64,000 nt of DNA. It comes from Sebastes aleutianus (lineage: Eukaryota > Chordata > Actinopteri > Perciformes > Sebastidae). The DNA is taken from the NCBI GenBank assembly GCA_916700875.1, contig CAKAKS010000034.1, positions 17,575,718 through 17,639,717 of the forward strand, written 5' to 3'. Numbering within the stretch: the first letter of the stretch is position 1; the number at the start of each line of letters is the position of its first letter. Under the pieces are notes generated by a model that saw nothing but the letters and a program-made list of their open reading frames with translations, was not told where the DNA came from and made no database searches. Of this stretch, positions 1-13,332 are shown piece by piece. The position numbers and the translations under genes were made by a program.

Positions 1-39
1 AGATGTAAAACTGTTATTGTTATACTTGTTACATCATCA

Positions 40-264
<225 letters not shown>

Positions 265-523
265 CTAATGCTGTCGAACTTCTGTCAAATACGGCTATAC
301 AAGCAAATACCAGTATTTGTATTCTAGGCATGGTCATTGCATTAACATGCCCGTAACAATGCCATATACAGTATAACACAATGCACACCTTAAATATGGG
401 TTCATAGCTTTAATAAAACAATACATTAACAATACTGATGGTTTATTTTCCCCACCTAAAACATCATTATTCAACTGAGCTGTGTTGAACCGATCAATAA
501 GACCTCATTACAATAAAAAGCTA

Positions 524-590
524 AGCGTCTTTGAGTCCTTGAAAAGCGCTATATAAGTTGAATTTATTATTATTATTATTATTAAAAAGC
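524..590 (+). mobile_element. SINE/LINE 3' tail with (ATT)n
   Basis: The sequence TTGAGTCCTTGAAAAGCGC followed by TATATAAGTTGAATTTATT and an ATT microsatellite is the usual 3' end of a teleost retroposon. Only the tail is recognised. Confidence 0.65.
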
Positions 591-1494
591 TAATACTGCT
601 TGGCAACTACAGTGTTAAATTTGGCTTACACTGCTGATGATATGAGGAATCAGTATTACAAACAGTTTCAAAATAGTGTCACAACCCTCCCTCAAGGTTA
701 TTGTTATTTTGGATTGGTGGTAAAGGGTACAATGGTTGGACCGCACAATCATCCGACCACAACCGCATTCCTGCCCTGACAGCTAAATGTCAGCAGTGGG
801 CAACGGCCACTGCAGTGACATTATCCTCCAGATTTACTGCACTCCAGTCCTGTTCTAGTGGCCTCAGTTGACTCTAATTCTGTAAGATTTTATAAGAATT
901 TTAAGTTTTTTTTCAACCTCTTTCATTCTCTGTAGGAAGAGCAGCGACACTGTGTGTGTGTGTGTTTAGCTACAGAAGACTTCTGTCACCTTTTTGTCCA
1001 TTTTTAGAATCAACCATTCTTTATTTACAGTAAGAAACAACTTGTCACCGCCTTAAAGAAAGAGTAAAGCTACGTCAGTTCTGCAAATAGCCACACACAG
1101 CCACACAAGGTCAATCCACTGTGCTGAAAAGCAAACACAGGCCAGCCAATGTCCTTTTATCTCTCCTACTACTGTTATACGGTGGATTATTACATGTACT
1201 ATACTGTACTGTCTATGTAAAGTGTATACTAACATGTTCTGAACTCAGTATATGAATGCCAAAGGACAAAGTTCACCAGGCAAGGTCAGGCAGTGAGGAC
1301 AACAGTGATAAACAAAATTAATGATGTGTTGTTTAGTGCTGGTAACTTGATGCCGCTACGCTGGTTCTGTGCCAGGATGTTTACAGCCGCTGGCCTTCCA
1401 CTCATGAACTTTGTCTGGCTGATGTGTGCAAGGCGCAAACCAGCACCAAATTACATTACAGCTTATTCTCAGCTACATGTATGTTTGTGCGCGG

Positions 1495-1705
1495 TAAAGT
1501 GTGAATGTCAGCGGGTCGGCGGTTCGATCCCCGGCTCCTCCAGTCCGCATGTTGAAGTGTCCTGGGGCAAGATACTGAACCCCAAAACTGCTCCTAAAGG
1601 CTGTGCCATCAGTGTGTGAGTGTGTGTGTGTGTGAATGAGCATTAGTTTACATCCTCATGAGCAGGTGGCACCTTGTGTAGCGACTACTTTCAATTAAAA
1701 GCCGC
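1495..1705 (+). mobile_element. tRNA-derived SINE fragment
   Basis: The segment contains GGTTCGATCCCCGGCTCC (a tRNA B-box) at 1521, then AGTCCGCATGTTGAAGTGTC and CTGGGGCAAGATACTGAACC, the body of a SINE common in percomorph fish, ending in a (TG)n run and a GAGCAGGTGGCACCTTG segment. It lies in a COQ8A intron. No intact tRNA gene is present. Confidence 0.8.
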
Positions 1706-2047
1706 TAAGAAGCTAAAGTAGGCTCTTTACTGTGACTCGTTCCAGAAATCAGTAAGTCCATGCTGTTGTTTATTTAAATGGAATGAATGACAAGCAATAA
1801 CTCGTACTGGATTAACTCAAGTAGATGAGGGATGTACTAGATATAGTGAATCCCGCCGGATTCAACACATTTAGGATACAGTCAAACTATACCTCAATGA
1901 ATGATCCCTTTACTTTATTGTCTTCCTCTCTTTCACTCCTCTGCCATACGTCCCTACTCGATTTCATTTTTTCAAGCTGACTCTCATCCCTCTATCTCCC
2001 AACTCACTTTGTCTACTTGTCTTTGTGAATGGATGTGTGTTTTGTCA

Positions 2048-2227
<180 letters not shown>

Positions 2228-3014
2228 TTAGTGTTCAATGTCTTAACACTAAAGTCAAACTTCAGAGTCAAATTTTAATCCACTTGTGTTATATAACACT
2301 TTCTTGTTTTATGTACAGGTGGAGTCATTTGGATTGATCAATATCAATAGTTTATGGTTCAGGTTTATATACAATATGTGCATGTGTTTGCACAAACACG
2401 TGTGTCTTTGAGTATATGTGTCAGTAGGTCGTCAGGTAGTTTGTTTTAGTGCGTCTGAAGCTGCCGTCAGAGGCTTTGACACAGATTTACCACACACACA
2501 CACACACCCTGCTGGGATTAACGCACACAAACAGAAAAACGCCCACTAACAGACGCACAAATGCCACAGATTTACGCTCGTATGCGGTTTCAGCTTAGCT
2601 GTTTTGGGGATTAGCAGGCTCACCGTGCAGAGCAGGAATGTCTGTTTAGGTGGCAGATTGGTGTGGGAGGCAGCCTGATTGCCAATTGCGCTCATACAAA
2701 GCATGTGTAGCATGTACCAACATGCATGAAGGATGGGTACTGAAAAATGATGCTGGCTTTTACAGTGGTGAACAGGAACGCGGTTGCAAAACCTCATAAT
2801 AATAAACAAATACCCGTCTTTGCAGGCATAAAACTCTCAAGACGTGGCCCATGACCACAGTGGTGAAACTGGCCATGAGCATGATTCACTATCATAGACA
2901 GTAACAACCTGCTACAGACTTGAATATTTCATCATTACAACACAAAAATGTAATATCTGAGTCTCACTAACTCACTAACTATAGATGATGTGTGAGCATG
3001 TGTGGGTGTGTTAC

Positions 3015-3089
3015 CTGCTGCACCACTGATTCTGATGGTCTTCTTGGCAACCTCTGCCAGCGCTCCAATCCCCAACCCTACAGCTAGAC
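3015..3089 (-). CDS. coq8a: COQ8A coding exon 6, hydrophobic segment (residues 228-253)
   Basis: The exon completes a Gly codon, then encodes LAVGLGIGALAEVAKKTIR and ISGAA. The Gly/Ala-rich stretch is the family's single membrane-associated segment just ahead of the UbiB-specific domain. The acceptor is CCACCAG and the donor GTAACA. Confidence 0.95.
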
Positions 3090-6000
3090 CTGGTGGAAAC
3101 ACACACACAGACAGAACAACAACACAATGAATGTTGGCTGGCTTACTATATAAACAATGTAAAAATGTAACAGAACCTAAAACGTTGTAAAATGATAAGA
3201 GACATAAAAGGATGTAAAAACATCCCTTTGATGAGTCAATCGGTGTATTGGCAGTCGAGTGCCTCGATGGGACAATGAGACAACACAAACACGGGCAGAT
3301 AAGCACTTTGATTGCCTCGGCAGTGTGCAATGATGGAACTGAAACAGCTGCACTTCTGCCAACACAACAGAGCACATGGAAATTATATCACTCATCCAAT
3401 CATACTAACAATTAAGCTCTTAAAATCCTCTGAGAAAGTTAGAGGGTTATTTTGGCAGATAATGAGAAGAAGAAAAAAAGTGAGCGACTGTTTGCGAGCG
3501 AGGTCCTCCAAGCCGGGTGTCTACCTTACATAACTCAGCATTACATAATCAGTTAGTCAGCGGCCTCTGAAGCGACAAATCTGAGATCCGACGGATAGAC
3601 GGCCAAATCAGGACACGGCCTGATCAGTGTCCCTTGTATACAAGTTGGCATTTCTCCACCGGTCAAATACGTGTCATCACTTCCATTGTTTGAGACAGTA
3701 TGGAGACAGTTCGGACCAGAGGGAGCGAGGATGTGCATCATAATTTCTGAGTTCTGAGAGAAATGTGGAGCTTTGTACCGCATGTGTGTGTGTGTGTGTG
3801 TGTTACCTCGAGTAACCTGATACAGTGTTATCTTACTCTGTTTACAGACTGATTGCTGTACATTACAACAAGCTTTAAAAGGTGACTCCTGTTCCTACAT
3901 TTGACCTTCATAACCAGAAAAACTCAAATATATAGTCCTGTTTACGCTGCAAAACCTTTCAAATATGCATGGTAACAGTGAGGAGACGTCTAAGCAAGGT
4001 TGCCAGGAAAACATGCCAACAGATTTATGATTCTAGAAATCACTTTGCTGCTTGTTCTCTCACCTTAAAGCTGAAGTAAGTAGGCAGAAGTGGAGCAAAT
4101 ATGATTCAAAAAAGTTGTTTTTTATAAAACGAAAAAAAAAAAATCATGAAAAAAAAAAATCATGTGTCTTTGTGTCCTCCGGTGTTCCTAATGGCATTCA
4201 CAGACCGGAGGAAAACAACCAATCAGAGCCGAGCTGGAGCCTCCCGTCTCTGAGCAGCTGTCAATCACTCGCGAACTCCGATCAAACGGTCAAACTAGGC
4301 AGCGCTGATCAAATATGAAATAATATTCTGTTACTGTAATGTCTATTTCTCTCCTCAGATGTTTTCAGAAACATCTTGTAGTGTAAGTTTGTGACCTGGA
4401 AGCCATGTTGAGATCAATTGAGGAAATACCAAGCATCGCCCACCAGCCGGAACACATTTCTCATTTTACAGCTAAACAGTACAAGATGTTTCTGAAAACA
4501 TCTGAGGATCAGCGCTGCCTAGTTTGACCGTTTGGTCTGAGCTCCTGAGTGATTGACAGCTGCCTCCGTTGAATGAACAGCCAATAGGAACGCTCTCTCT
4601 CTGAAATGACCTGTCACCTAGATTTTTTACAGCCTGAAAACAGAGCCATGAGGAGGTGCAGAAGTCTAGTTATCTCTCAGACAGCTTGAATTACAATACG
4701 CTGAAAGGTTATTATGGAATTTTTGCACAGTGATGCCAAAAATATACTGCACTACTGCACATTTAACTGCCTATAACCTGCATTTATGATCTCCACTCTC
4801 TCGCAGCTGTGAATAAAACCCGGCTGACAAGAAAAGAAGTATAACTTTGTCAACAAATGTAGCAGGAGAGAGTGAAGGACGGACAGAGGCCACATTCCTC
4901 CGCCCCCTCCTCACCGTTCTCCGACACCTTCTAAATGTTACCACTGTCAACATGCTGAATCAACTCCGCTATGCCTCTTGCGTCTCATTGTAGCCCGTGT
5001 AAGTCCCGTTTGTTTGGTATGAGCTGCGGCTAAATTCTGCTGTGTATTATTTATGTTGGCAGTACAGTCTGACTCTTCTCTGACTCTGTTCTGAGTTCAC
5101 TTGTACACAGTTCATGTTTACCCTCACTCTGTGCGTTTACTTCTTCAGTCCAGCTTTACGCCACCTGTTAACTTATCCATCATCCGTGTGAACTGAGGCT
5201 ACGAGATGCTGACAAGCTCCGATCTGCTGCGTCAAACTACATCCGTGGCTAGTTGTGAAATGTTCAATGTGCTTGTGTTTAAGCCTTTTGAATAAGCTTA
5301 TCGCTGATATAACATCCTGTCTAGATATGACTTTGATATTAAGAGAAACCACATCTCTGTACCTGCCTTTATCTGCCAACAAGTCGATATCACATTCAAT
5401 ACTTTTCAGTAATGGTTGACGTATAAATAAGACCAAAATGCATGCCATGAACAGTAAATACAACATTTCAGCTTTTCAGAAATGTTTCGCAGTTACATTT
5501 TTCTCTTTCACTCATTTTTTAGATATACTTTTAGATCAAGTTGGTGTTTAAATAAATATGTCCCAGCTACATTAATAGGCTTAGAGGCAGGCAACATGGT
5601 CAAACAGAAGATTAACACACAACGATCTGCAGCGCAAACTCGCACTGACTTTATTACAACTGCTGCTGTACTCCCACTCAGTCTGTAGCGGACTATCAAG
5701 GAGTGTTTTTATCTCGACAGGAACACATGTCCGTTAATATGGGATAGATACGCTTAACCAGGGTCCAGGGTCTGACACTTGACAAACACTCATGTTAGTT
5801 ACATTCCTGTATGTTAGGTTTCTCTTAGTTGCTTTTAACTATGTCGTTTTGTGTTTGTTGGCATTTAAGTATGTCTGTATATGGTGTTCTCTTGACGTTA
5901 ATAACTGTATAGACTTTGAGAAGGAGGTGTGCTGCTGACACAACAGCGGCTGCCCTGAACCCAGTGACCCCAGCTTATGGAGGGGGGGTGGTAGGTTACA

Positions 6001-7026
6001 GTTAGACCAGATTACAAGGTTAAGTTTCCAGAACTTCACCAACAGTTTCATGTCACATTACTAGCACAAAGTAGTATCAACTATTTTTTCCTTCTTTTGA
6101 CAATGCAATTCATTTATAAAAACTTTAAAATGGAAATCAATCCTAGTGATACTTACTGTACTCTGTGATCTATTGGTTATGTAATCTATATAAACAGATT
6201 CTGCATTCACACGTTCAATCTGTAGGCAACGGGACAAGATTTTAGTATCGGAAGAGGTCTGGTTTCCGTTTGTAGTCCGAGTAGTATTGACCAATCACGT
6301 TCGAGCAGGCTTTGGTTGAATGCAGGTAAACAGTCGGTGTGGAGAGCAAATGAGGCAAAACGCATTGGCCGAAATGCATTCTCGGAACCCACCGGCTTAT
6401 CGTCCGAAACTGATTTAGCTTATTATTGGTTTGAAATGAGCTTGTAAACTGGCTACTTGTGAAACAATCCGGTCGTAGAGGTCGTCTCTCAACTCCAACT
6501 CCAGTCTCAAGTTGTCAATCGGACTGTAAACAATGAGCAGTGCACAGAAAAGGAGGTCTTGACTCGGATATCCGCTACACCGGAACCCCAGAAATATAGC
6601 ACCTCGCCCGCAGAGGCTTATCCGTCATCAGACCGGACGCCGATTCCGGTTCTGAGATAATTTGTTATGCGTCTTAAATAAATATTTTTAATGAGAGTAA
6701 ACCTTTTTTTTTTTTACTTATTTTTTCAAACTTTGTGACATATTGTAGCTAACTAACCAGAGATAAATGACATAATGTTGGATTTTCTCTTGTGTTCTCT
6801 GCTCACAAATATGAATCTAGTAAAGACTCTTTTGCTCTATATACTAGAATAATTACTTTACTGACTTTTGCTGTGAAACTGACTAAACTAAACTCTACGT
6901 ATCCACAGAAAAAAAACCAAAGTTGTACTTGCAGACTTGCACGCAGACACACATACCTACAGATACAGTCAGACTAATGAATCAGCCAACATTCAGTCAG
7001 AGTAACACAGAGTTGTGTAACTGTAC
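3090..7026 (-). other. COQ8A intron 5
   Basis: This large intron holds a TTAA-flanked MITE at 4069-4762, short (TG)n at 3784-3802, and otherwise unassigned sequence. Nothing in 4770-7020 resembles an exon of a known gene. Confidence 0.65.
4069..4762 (+). mobile_element. TTAA-flanked MITE, 'AGCTGCAGTAGG' family, copy 1
   Basis: TTAA at 4065 and 4763 flanks the element. It starts AGCTGAAGTAAGTAGGCAG, contains GGAAAACAACCAATCAGAGC, and carries an internal palindrome in which CAGATGTTTTCAGAAACATC is mirrored by GATGTTTCTGAAAACATCTG about 120 bp later. Related copies lie at 46179, 46922, 49507, 56017 and 62327. Confidence 0.75.
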
Positions 7027-7093
7027 CTCCAAAATTGGCCAATCTGCCGAGCCGAGTCACTGGTACTTTCCTCTCTCTGGCTCTCTCGCTCAA
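7027..7093 (-). CDS. coq8a: COQ8A coding exon 5 (residues 206-228)
   Basis: The exon encodes [20 protein letters not shown] plus FG and one base of the next Gly, almost identical to the human protein at this position. It follows a long T-rich acceptor ending TTTAG and is closed by donor GTACAG. At 67 bp it is too short to appear as a long open frame. Confidence 0.95.
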
Positions 7094-7182
7094 CTAAAGA
7101 AAAAAAAAAAAAAAGAGTGTGTATGGAAATTTGTACATCGATGTCTATGTGTGTTTAACAGGAACTGAGGGACAATAATTAC

Positions 7183-7360
7183 CATCTGTTTGTGTGATTT
7201 GTTCTCGGACTTCTTGCCCTGTCTTGCTTTCTCGATGTCTTCAGCCGTCAGCCCTCCAACTGCGGACGGGTCCTGATGGTAGCTCCTGAGCTGACTGACC
7301 TGATGCCCACAGTATAGCTGTCCCCACAAATGCCTGTTCAGACTGTGGCTGTAGAAATGT
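7183..7360 (-). CDS. coq8a: COQ8A coding exon 4 (residues 146-205)
   Basis: The 3' part encodes [20 protein letters not shown] and then [15 protein letters not shown], a close match to the human [14 protein letters not shown] block. The donor is GTAATT. The 5' boundary is uncertain: the acceptor TGTTGTAG (exon start 7360) has the best pyrimidine tract, but acceptors giving starts at 7294 or 7285 keep the same phase. The short choice would place the two RSYHQD copies almost back to back. Confidence 0.85.
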
Positions 7361-7458
7361 CTACAACACCCGAAGCAAAAGTGATTACCTTTATCCTCCA
7401 AAACAGCAGCAAAAACGTGTCAACCGAAGATTGCAATTGAGTAAGAGACTATTTTTAC

Positions 7459-7718
7459 CTGGCATCTTGGTGGTAAGATCTGGCGTGTCCACTAAACTGT
7501 TTGCTGGGATCTTTGTATCCCTCAAACAACGACTGTTTGCCACTGACATGGCTCGATCCTGCTGCAGCGCCGTGTTGGGAATCACCACTACTTCCTGTGT
7601 GATCCACAGTAAAGTCCACACCTTCTTCCCTGAACTGTGAAGCTGCGAATGCACTGTCATCCTGAGGAAAGTCAAAGTCGGACTCTGATGAAGAGGTCTG
7701 CTGCTGGCCAGTCAGCTC
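7459..7718 (-). CDS. coq8a: COQ8A coding exon 3 (residues 60-146)
   Basis: The exon starts ELTGQQQTSSSESDF, is rich in Ser, Gln and Gly, and ends GHARSYHQDA plus two bases of an Arg codon before donor GTAAAA. It is the variable mitochondrial presequence region. The terminal RSYHQD is encoded again, with different codons, in the next exon. Confidence 0.88.
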
Positions 7719-7845
7719 CTGGACAGACACAAAAACAAAAACATACTCATAGTATTCTTTTGTCATTAAAAGCGATATACAGTTTTTTTAATCAATGCTA
7801 AACTATCCAGACAATTTGCACAGTAGTATTAACACATACACACAC

Positions 7846-7928
7846 CTCTATTTTCATCATAGCAGCGGAGAAGCCTTGCTCAGCAACCGATTGGACACTT
7901 TGGACAGCAGCACCAACAACTGGGACAC
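7846..7928 (-). CDS. coq8a: COQ8A coding exon 2 (residues 32-59)
   Basis: This short exon runs from acceptor CCCAG to donor GTGTGT. It encodes GVPVVGAAVQSV followed by AEQGFSAAMMKIE. Conservation with human COQ8A is weak, as usual for the presequence. The support comes from exact phase agreement with both neighbours (phase 1 in, phase 0 out) and from consensus splice sites. Confidence 0.82.
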
Positions 7929-8555
7929 CTGGGTTACAATTAACAACAAATACTGTTATTGGCTTTATTAGTTCTTCAGTACACTACAAACTAACCATAC
8001 AGCTACAGTATATTATCAATGTTATCGCCCATAATAAGTGTCTGGTAATAAAAATGAAAGTCAGAATCTGTTTAAACAAGCTAAATGCTATCTACCAAAC
8101 TCTGCTTACTAGCTGTGTTACAATTCCCTTTAAAAAATCCAAGTGTAAATAATAAAAGCCTTTTATTTTATGGCATAATAATACAATACAATACAATACA
8201 ATACAATAGAAACTTATTTCTGAATTATCAAGTCTTTAAGCTGAAAAACAGCTTGCTAGTATTTCTGCTATCATAACAAGCCTTTTATTGGAATAATAAA
8301 AATACTGTATTATCAATTCTTTCCGCTTGTTGGCATTTTTGCTCACATTACTTTTCAAACAATGTGTAAAGCTATAATCACACGCCAGCCTGTCGATGTG
8401 TGAGCTAATGAACATGTTAGTTAAAGGTTTAGATGCTAAACACAGTGCAGTGCAGGCAGTTAAGAGAGGCTCCCAAGACAAATGCTGAAACCTTTTTTTT
8501 GACAATGAGTCAGAGTCGAATTTAGAAATAAAAAAAAAAGGTGTGTTGAACTTAC

Positions 8556-8655
8556 CACTTCCACTGCGCAGGGTGTTGCCCTGAGTCTCTACGACCGCCT
8601 GGCTCAACTTGGCCAAGCCTCGCATCAGTAACCTCATATCGCCGGCCATGATGGA
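8556..8655 (-). CDS. coq8a: COQ8A exon with start codon (residues 1-32)
   Basis: The ATG is at 8649-8647 and is followed by MAGDMRLLMRGLAKLSQAVV, an Arg/Lys-bearing amphipathic start typical of a mitochondrial presequence. A pyrimidine-rich acceptor ending CTCTAG stands only six bases before the ATG, so the exon begins at 8655 and an untranslated exon must lie upstream. The donor is GTAAGT at 8555, and the exon ends one base into a Gly codon. Confidence 0.9.
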
Positions 8656-9346
8656 CTAGAGACAGAGACAGGAAAAAAAAAAGAGATGAATATCACCGTT
8701 AGTTATGCTACAATCAAAACACAGTAGACCTGATGGCGTGGAGAGGTACATACTGTTCACCGACAATAAAGGCCAGTCAGTAAAGATGAGAGGAGCGCAC
8801 ACAAAAACATACAGATGGACCAGAAGGCAGATGGAAAGAGAAAATCCTGTCGTCACCCCACTGCCAAACAGAAACACGCACACTCACAAAACACAGCTGT
8901 CACATCTTGGAGGTGGCTTTAATACTTTGTCTAAAAATACTCATGACCTCCAATCCTCCCCCCAACACACACACACACACACACAAGAAAGGAAAGGGGT
9001 ATAGCGAGCACGCGTGTGTGCTGTGCAGATATGTGCATGTGGTTCAGGAGTCAGGACTGGATGTGTCACTGGAAACTAGGAGGGAGGAGGAGGAGTCGGA
9101 GATGTGCTGGCTGTTGCCTGTTCCAGCTATTTCTGTGCATGAGTGAATGCGGGTGCACATGTTTGGGTCTTGTACAAGGTTTGCCGTTACACTTTTCACC
9201 TCTGCAACTGATAGGACTGTGAGACTGTTTTCTATTAAAAAGGCCCATCTCAAAATATTCCACCATTTCTTTCCAAGAATCAATCTATCTTTTAATAGTT
9301 ATGACAAAGCTGAAACAGTTGGCACATTACCCCACATTTAGCTTAA

Positions 9347-9664
9347 AAAAGGTATAATATGCAAGAATGAATTAAAAACAATGTATAGACTGATACAAAA
9401 TGAATCCCTCTCAATCATCACTTATGCCCCACTAGAAGTGTGTGGCGGTGTCTGTTTTTGCAGAGACCCCTTTTGTCACGCCCCTCGGCTTCTGATACCG
9501 ACTCAGAGTTGCTGCTTTGTTCTCACTAACGCCACTCCCTCTCTTCAGTCACTCTATAGCCCGCTCCACCATCCCTCTTGGTTCGTTGAGCTGTGGAGGT
9601 GTGGCAAACTTTGAATGCGGTGTGTTTACCAACAGGAGCTGACAACGGTTACATATTATACCTT
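9347..9664 (+). mobile_element. TTAA-flanked MITE with AAGGTATAATATG ends
   Basis: Terminal inverted repeats AAAAGGTATAATATG and CATATTATACCTT are bounded by TTAA at 9343 and 9665. It is a non-autonomous 318-bp element with no coding frame, lying upstream of the COQ8A start exon. Confidence 0.75.
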
Positions 9665-10527
9665 TTAAACTGTGTGGTGATAATGCTTGCGAACATATCT
9701 CAAGGTCCATTTAGGACACAGGTAAAAGTACAATACACTCCTCTCACCGCTCCGACTCTCTTATCATAACAGCCGAGCTCCCACTGCATTCCTCTACTAT
9801 GTTGCAATCTGCAGCATGTCGGTGTGTTTGTTAGTGTGTTACAGGTGAATGTTTTGTGGGTGTGACAGCATGCTTCAACACAGCTCAGCTGGGATTCGGG
9901 CCAATGGAAAAAGCAGTTGCTGAAAGCGTGGAGGCAGTATGGGAGTGTGCCTGTGCTGCTACGCACATACACACAGTGAGTCAGTAAGTGGGTCATCCGT
10001 CCTGCTTCAGGGCTGCTCTGTGTTTTCAGACGCTGGACAGAAGACCAGGGTTGGGCATACTTTAGAATACAAAGAACCAACAGCCAACAAAAATATAAAT
10101 TGACATGCATTCTTTTTAGAAACATTACAAGCACTGATTTGTTTTGTATCTTAATTATTGTCTGATTTATGTCTTTTTATTATCATTAATTTAACCTAGG
10201 ACAATACTTAACAGAAACACATCTCAGACTTCCTCTGCGGCTTTGTACAATAGGTTTCGCTTGTGATTTTAGTTGGTTCCCTGAAACAATACTGGCGATC
10301 AACAGCAACCCCAAAGCGAGACACTATGAGCCACAAATTAGAAAAAGAAATACGAAACAATATAATAGAAATCATTTAATTGTGCTTCTTTTGATTATGT
10401 TGCTCTTCAGTTCAATTCCTCATGTCGAGCTGTATTCTTAGACATCGACATGTCACCTAAATATTGTGTAAAACTTTTTTGATGACTTTGCTGAACTGCT
10501 GTCTGTAGTTACTTTGGGTGATTTTAA

Positions 10528-10720
10528 CCATAGACTCTATATAAGAAGTGGACGTAATCACCGTGACGTCACACATTAGGGTGTGGACTACAGTATTGAA
10601 GCCTCGAGTTCGGCATTTTGGCCGTTGCCATCTCGGTTTTTAGCATTCACCATCTTGTTTTTTTGCAAGGAGAAGTGACACGAGAGGGAAACACTCTGGA
10701 CTTAACCATCTCCAAGGGTC
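10528..10720 (+). repeat. Dispersed fish repeat (ATAGACTCTATATAAGAAGTG)
   Basis: The segment CCATAGACTCTATATAAGAA followed by GTGGACGTAATCACCGTGACG matches a repeat I recognise from percomorph genomes. The right-hand limit is uncertain. Confidence 0.5.
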
Positions 10721-12362
10721 TTAACATTTAAGGCTCCATTCTCAGGCCTCCACTGTTCAACATCTATATGCTCTCACTAGCGCAGTTTATGCAAAATAGC
10801 CATTATGCAGACGACACACTGAATTATATAACGTTATTATCGGGTGACTATTGTCTTTGGACCCAAATGAAAACAACTAAAAGTGCAAACACACAGACTA
10901 CAGTGTATAGACTGCAGTAATACTGCAGGTATCGGCATGTTTGAAATATCAATAAAAGCTAGTAAAAGTTTATTCTTTGTACTTTATAGCCATAACAGTT
11001 ATGATAGCTGAGTCAACTCAGCAGCACTGTAGCAAGATCCTGCATGATCTGCTAGGAATTTAGGTAGGAAGTTTGCACTGAGGCAAAGAAACCTACACAA
11101 ACACAAAGAGCTGCACACAGAGCTGCAGAAAGCAAGCCAGTGTTCATGGAAAATATGTAATCTTGTGCTGCAACGACATACTTAAAACGTAATACAAAAC
11201 AACGTGCAGTTCTGCAGGATTCAGAGCTGTGAACACTATTGGAGACGTTACTGTTTATTGCCAAATGTAATCGATTGAGCAACTTCCCATTTGTCAATGT
11301 GGGCGTGTTGCCTCAGTAGGTGTGTACAAGCCGTTTTTCTTCCTCTGCATCAGTCATCAACAAGTCAACTATAAAATACAGAGGAGACGACACTTTATAC
11401 ATATTTATAAAACCTGAATATAAAGTCAACGAGGAGAGGAGAGGAAGACTGAAAGGCCAGTTTTGATGCCCAGTGGGCGAGAGGCCACGACAAGGTATTT
11501 GTGAAAGCCTAGCCTGTGATTACACGTGGTATTGTATAGCTAACACACACACACACTTAAGCCACAGTTGTTGTCTGGGCTCATCAAGCTGTGACTCACT
11601 GCTATGAAAATAGCATGTGTATCTATATCTGAATGCTGTTCACCTCATGGCTTACTGACAGCCTCCAGTCACTGCCCTTCACCACTGATCCCGAGCCAAT
11701 GCTGGGAAATATTCCCCCCGCCATTACTGTGCAGAGTCATCCACCACTAACTGGGGAAACGTGAGGAAAACCATGTTTCCTTCAAGACTACACTACAGAG
11801 GAGAGTCTGTGTTTTATTTGAATAAATTATCAAATTAAAAACAGTTCTTATGATTAAAACCTGTACAAAAGGTAAGGATGCAGGATACAGAAATGTCGGT
11901 GTCCTTCAGTGAATAAGAAAACTATTGTTGTTATTGTTCCATATGTTATGTCATTTCTGTGGATAACTGCGTCCGATTACATGAAGCCTTGATAATCGTG
12001 ATTCTTCCGTGACTATTAATAAACACAGAAAGTATAATACTGTCACAGGCAGATAGATTCATTTATATGAATTCTTTTGCAAGAATAATTTTGACAGTTA
12101 TTGTACCGGTATTGGCCACAACAGAGTGGCACTTATCAGTTAATTGCCTGATCAATACTGGATTTGTGAGGCTAATATCCATATTTGACAGTTAAAAAAA
12201 AAAATCCAATGACAATAAATCGGGCCAACATTTGTTTTTTTAACAATCGCATAATATAAACAAACCTTTTTGGATCCCATAACTTTTGGTTATTGAAGAA
12301 TTGCCACCAAGGTGTACACTGAGCCTGACATTTTACAGTTAAAAAATAAATGGACAAACCGG

Positions 12363-12698
12363 AGCTGCAACAATTAATCAATTAGTTGCCAACTATTAAA
12401 TTAATCGGCAACTATTTTGATAATTGATTAATAGGTTTGAGTCATTTCTCAAGAAAAATAAAGTCAAAGTTCTCTTCTTAAATGTGAATATTTTCTGGTT
12501 TCTTTACTCCTCTATGACCGTAAACTGAATATCTTTGAGTTGTGGACAGAACAAGACATTTGAGGACGTCATCTTGGGCTTTGGGAAACACTGATCGACA
12601 TTTTTCACCATTTTATAGACCAAACAAATAATAGTTTAATCAAGAAAATATTTGACAGCTTGATCGACAATTAAAAAATAATCATTAGTCGCAGCCCT
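12363..12698 (+). mobile_element. hAT-like MITE (GCTGCAAC...TAGTCGCAGCCCT)
   Basis: The ends AGCTGCAACAATTAATCAAT and CATTAGTCGCAGCCCT form imperfect inverted repeats, and the body carries TTTCTTTACTCCTCTATGAC and GAGTTGTGGACA. A second copy at 26550 has the same body order. Confidence 0.75.
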
Positions 12699-13332
12699 TA
12701 AGGAAATCACCTCAAACATACTGTGTCTTTGGCATTTCTGTGCTGCAATTTCTTGCTACTTTTTGGCTATGATAGCCCATACAACCATACTAATACATCT
12801 GTGACATCAGCAGATGTATACATCAGGCTCTGGTATGGCATAGATTTCATATTTCCAAAAATCTTCTCAATAAACTGGACGTCATCTACCATACTGCTCT
12901 TCACTTTGTCACCGTTGTCCCTTTCAACACTTCATCACTGTAACCTGTATTCTCTAGTCAACTGGCCATCACTCCATACCAGGCATCAGATCCACTATCA
13001 TTGGCAAAAACCCTCCATATGTCCGCTCACTACTCAATATCTCCAACAGTGACCGCAATTTATGCTCTAGCAAATTCATTAGTATGGTCATTCCTAAAGG
13101 CTGCACCTTCTTCGGTCGTCACACCCTGATTCTGTTACCCTCCTTTAATAACTCATTACAGACAATAGTTCCTGATCACTGCACCTGCTTCTGAATATGC
13201 CTCTCTGGAACACAGCACATTTAGATCTATTGTTGTATGTCTTGTATCGCCTTGCCTTCTGTCACTGCCTCTTGGCCAGGTCATCATTGTAAAAGAGAAT
13301 TGGTTCTCAATTGACTTATCTGGTTATATAAA

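Noticed and set aside
1515..1545. Possible tRNA gene
   Set aside because: Only a B-box-like segment is present, followed by SINE body sequence; no full cloverleaf.
8236..8555. Extension of the COQ8A first exon reading frame past 8556
   Set aside because: A GTAAGT donor ends the exon; the continuation is not conserved and the next exon joins in phase.
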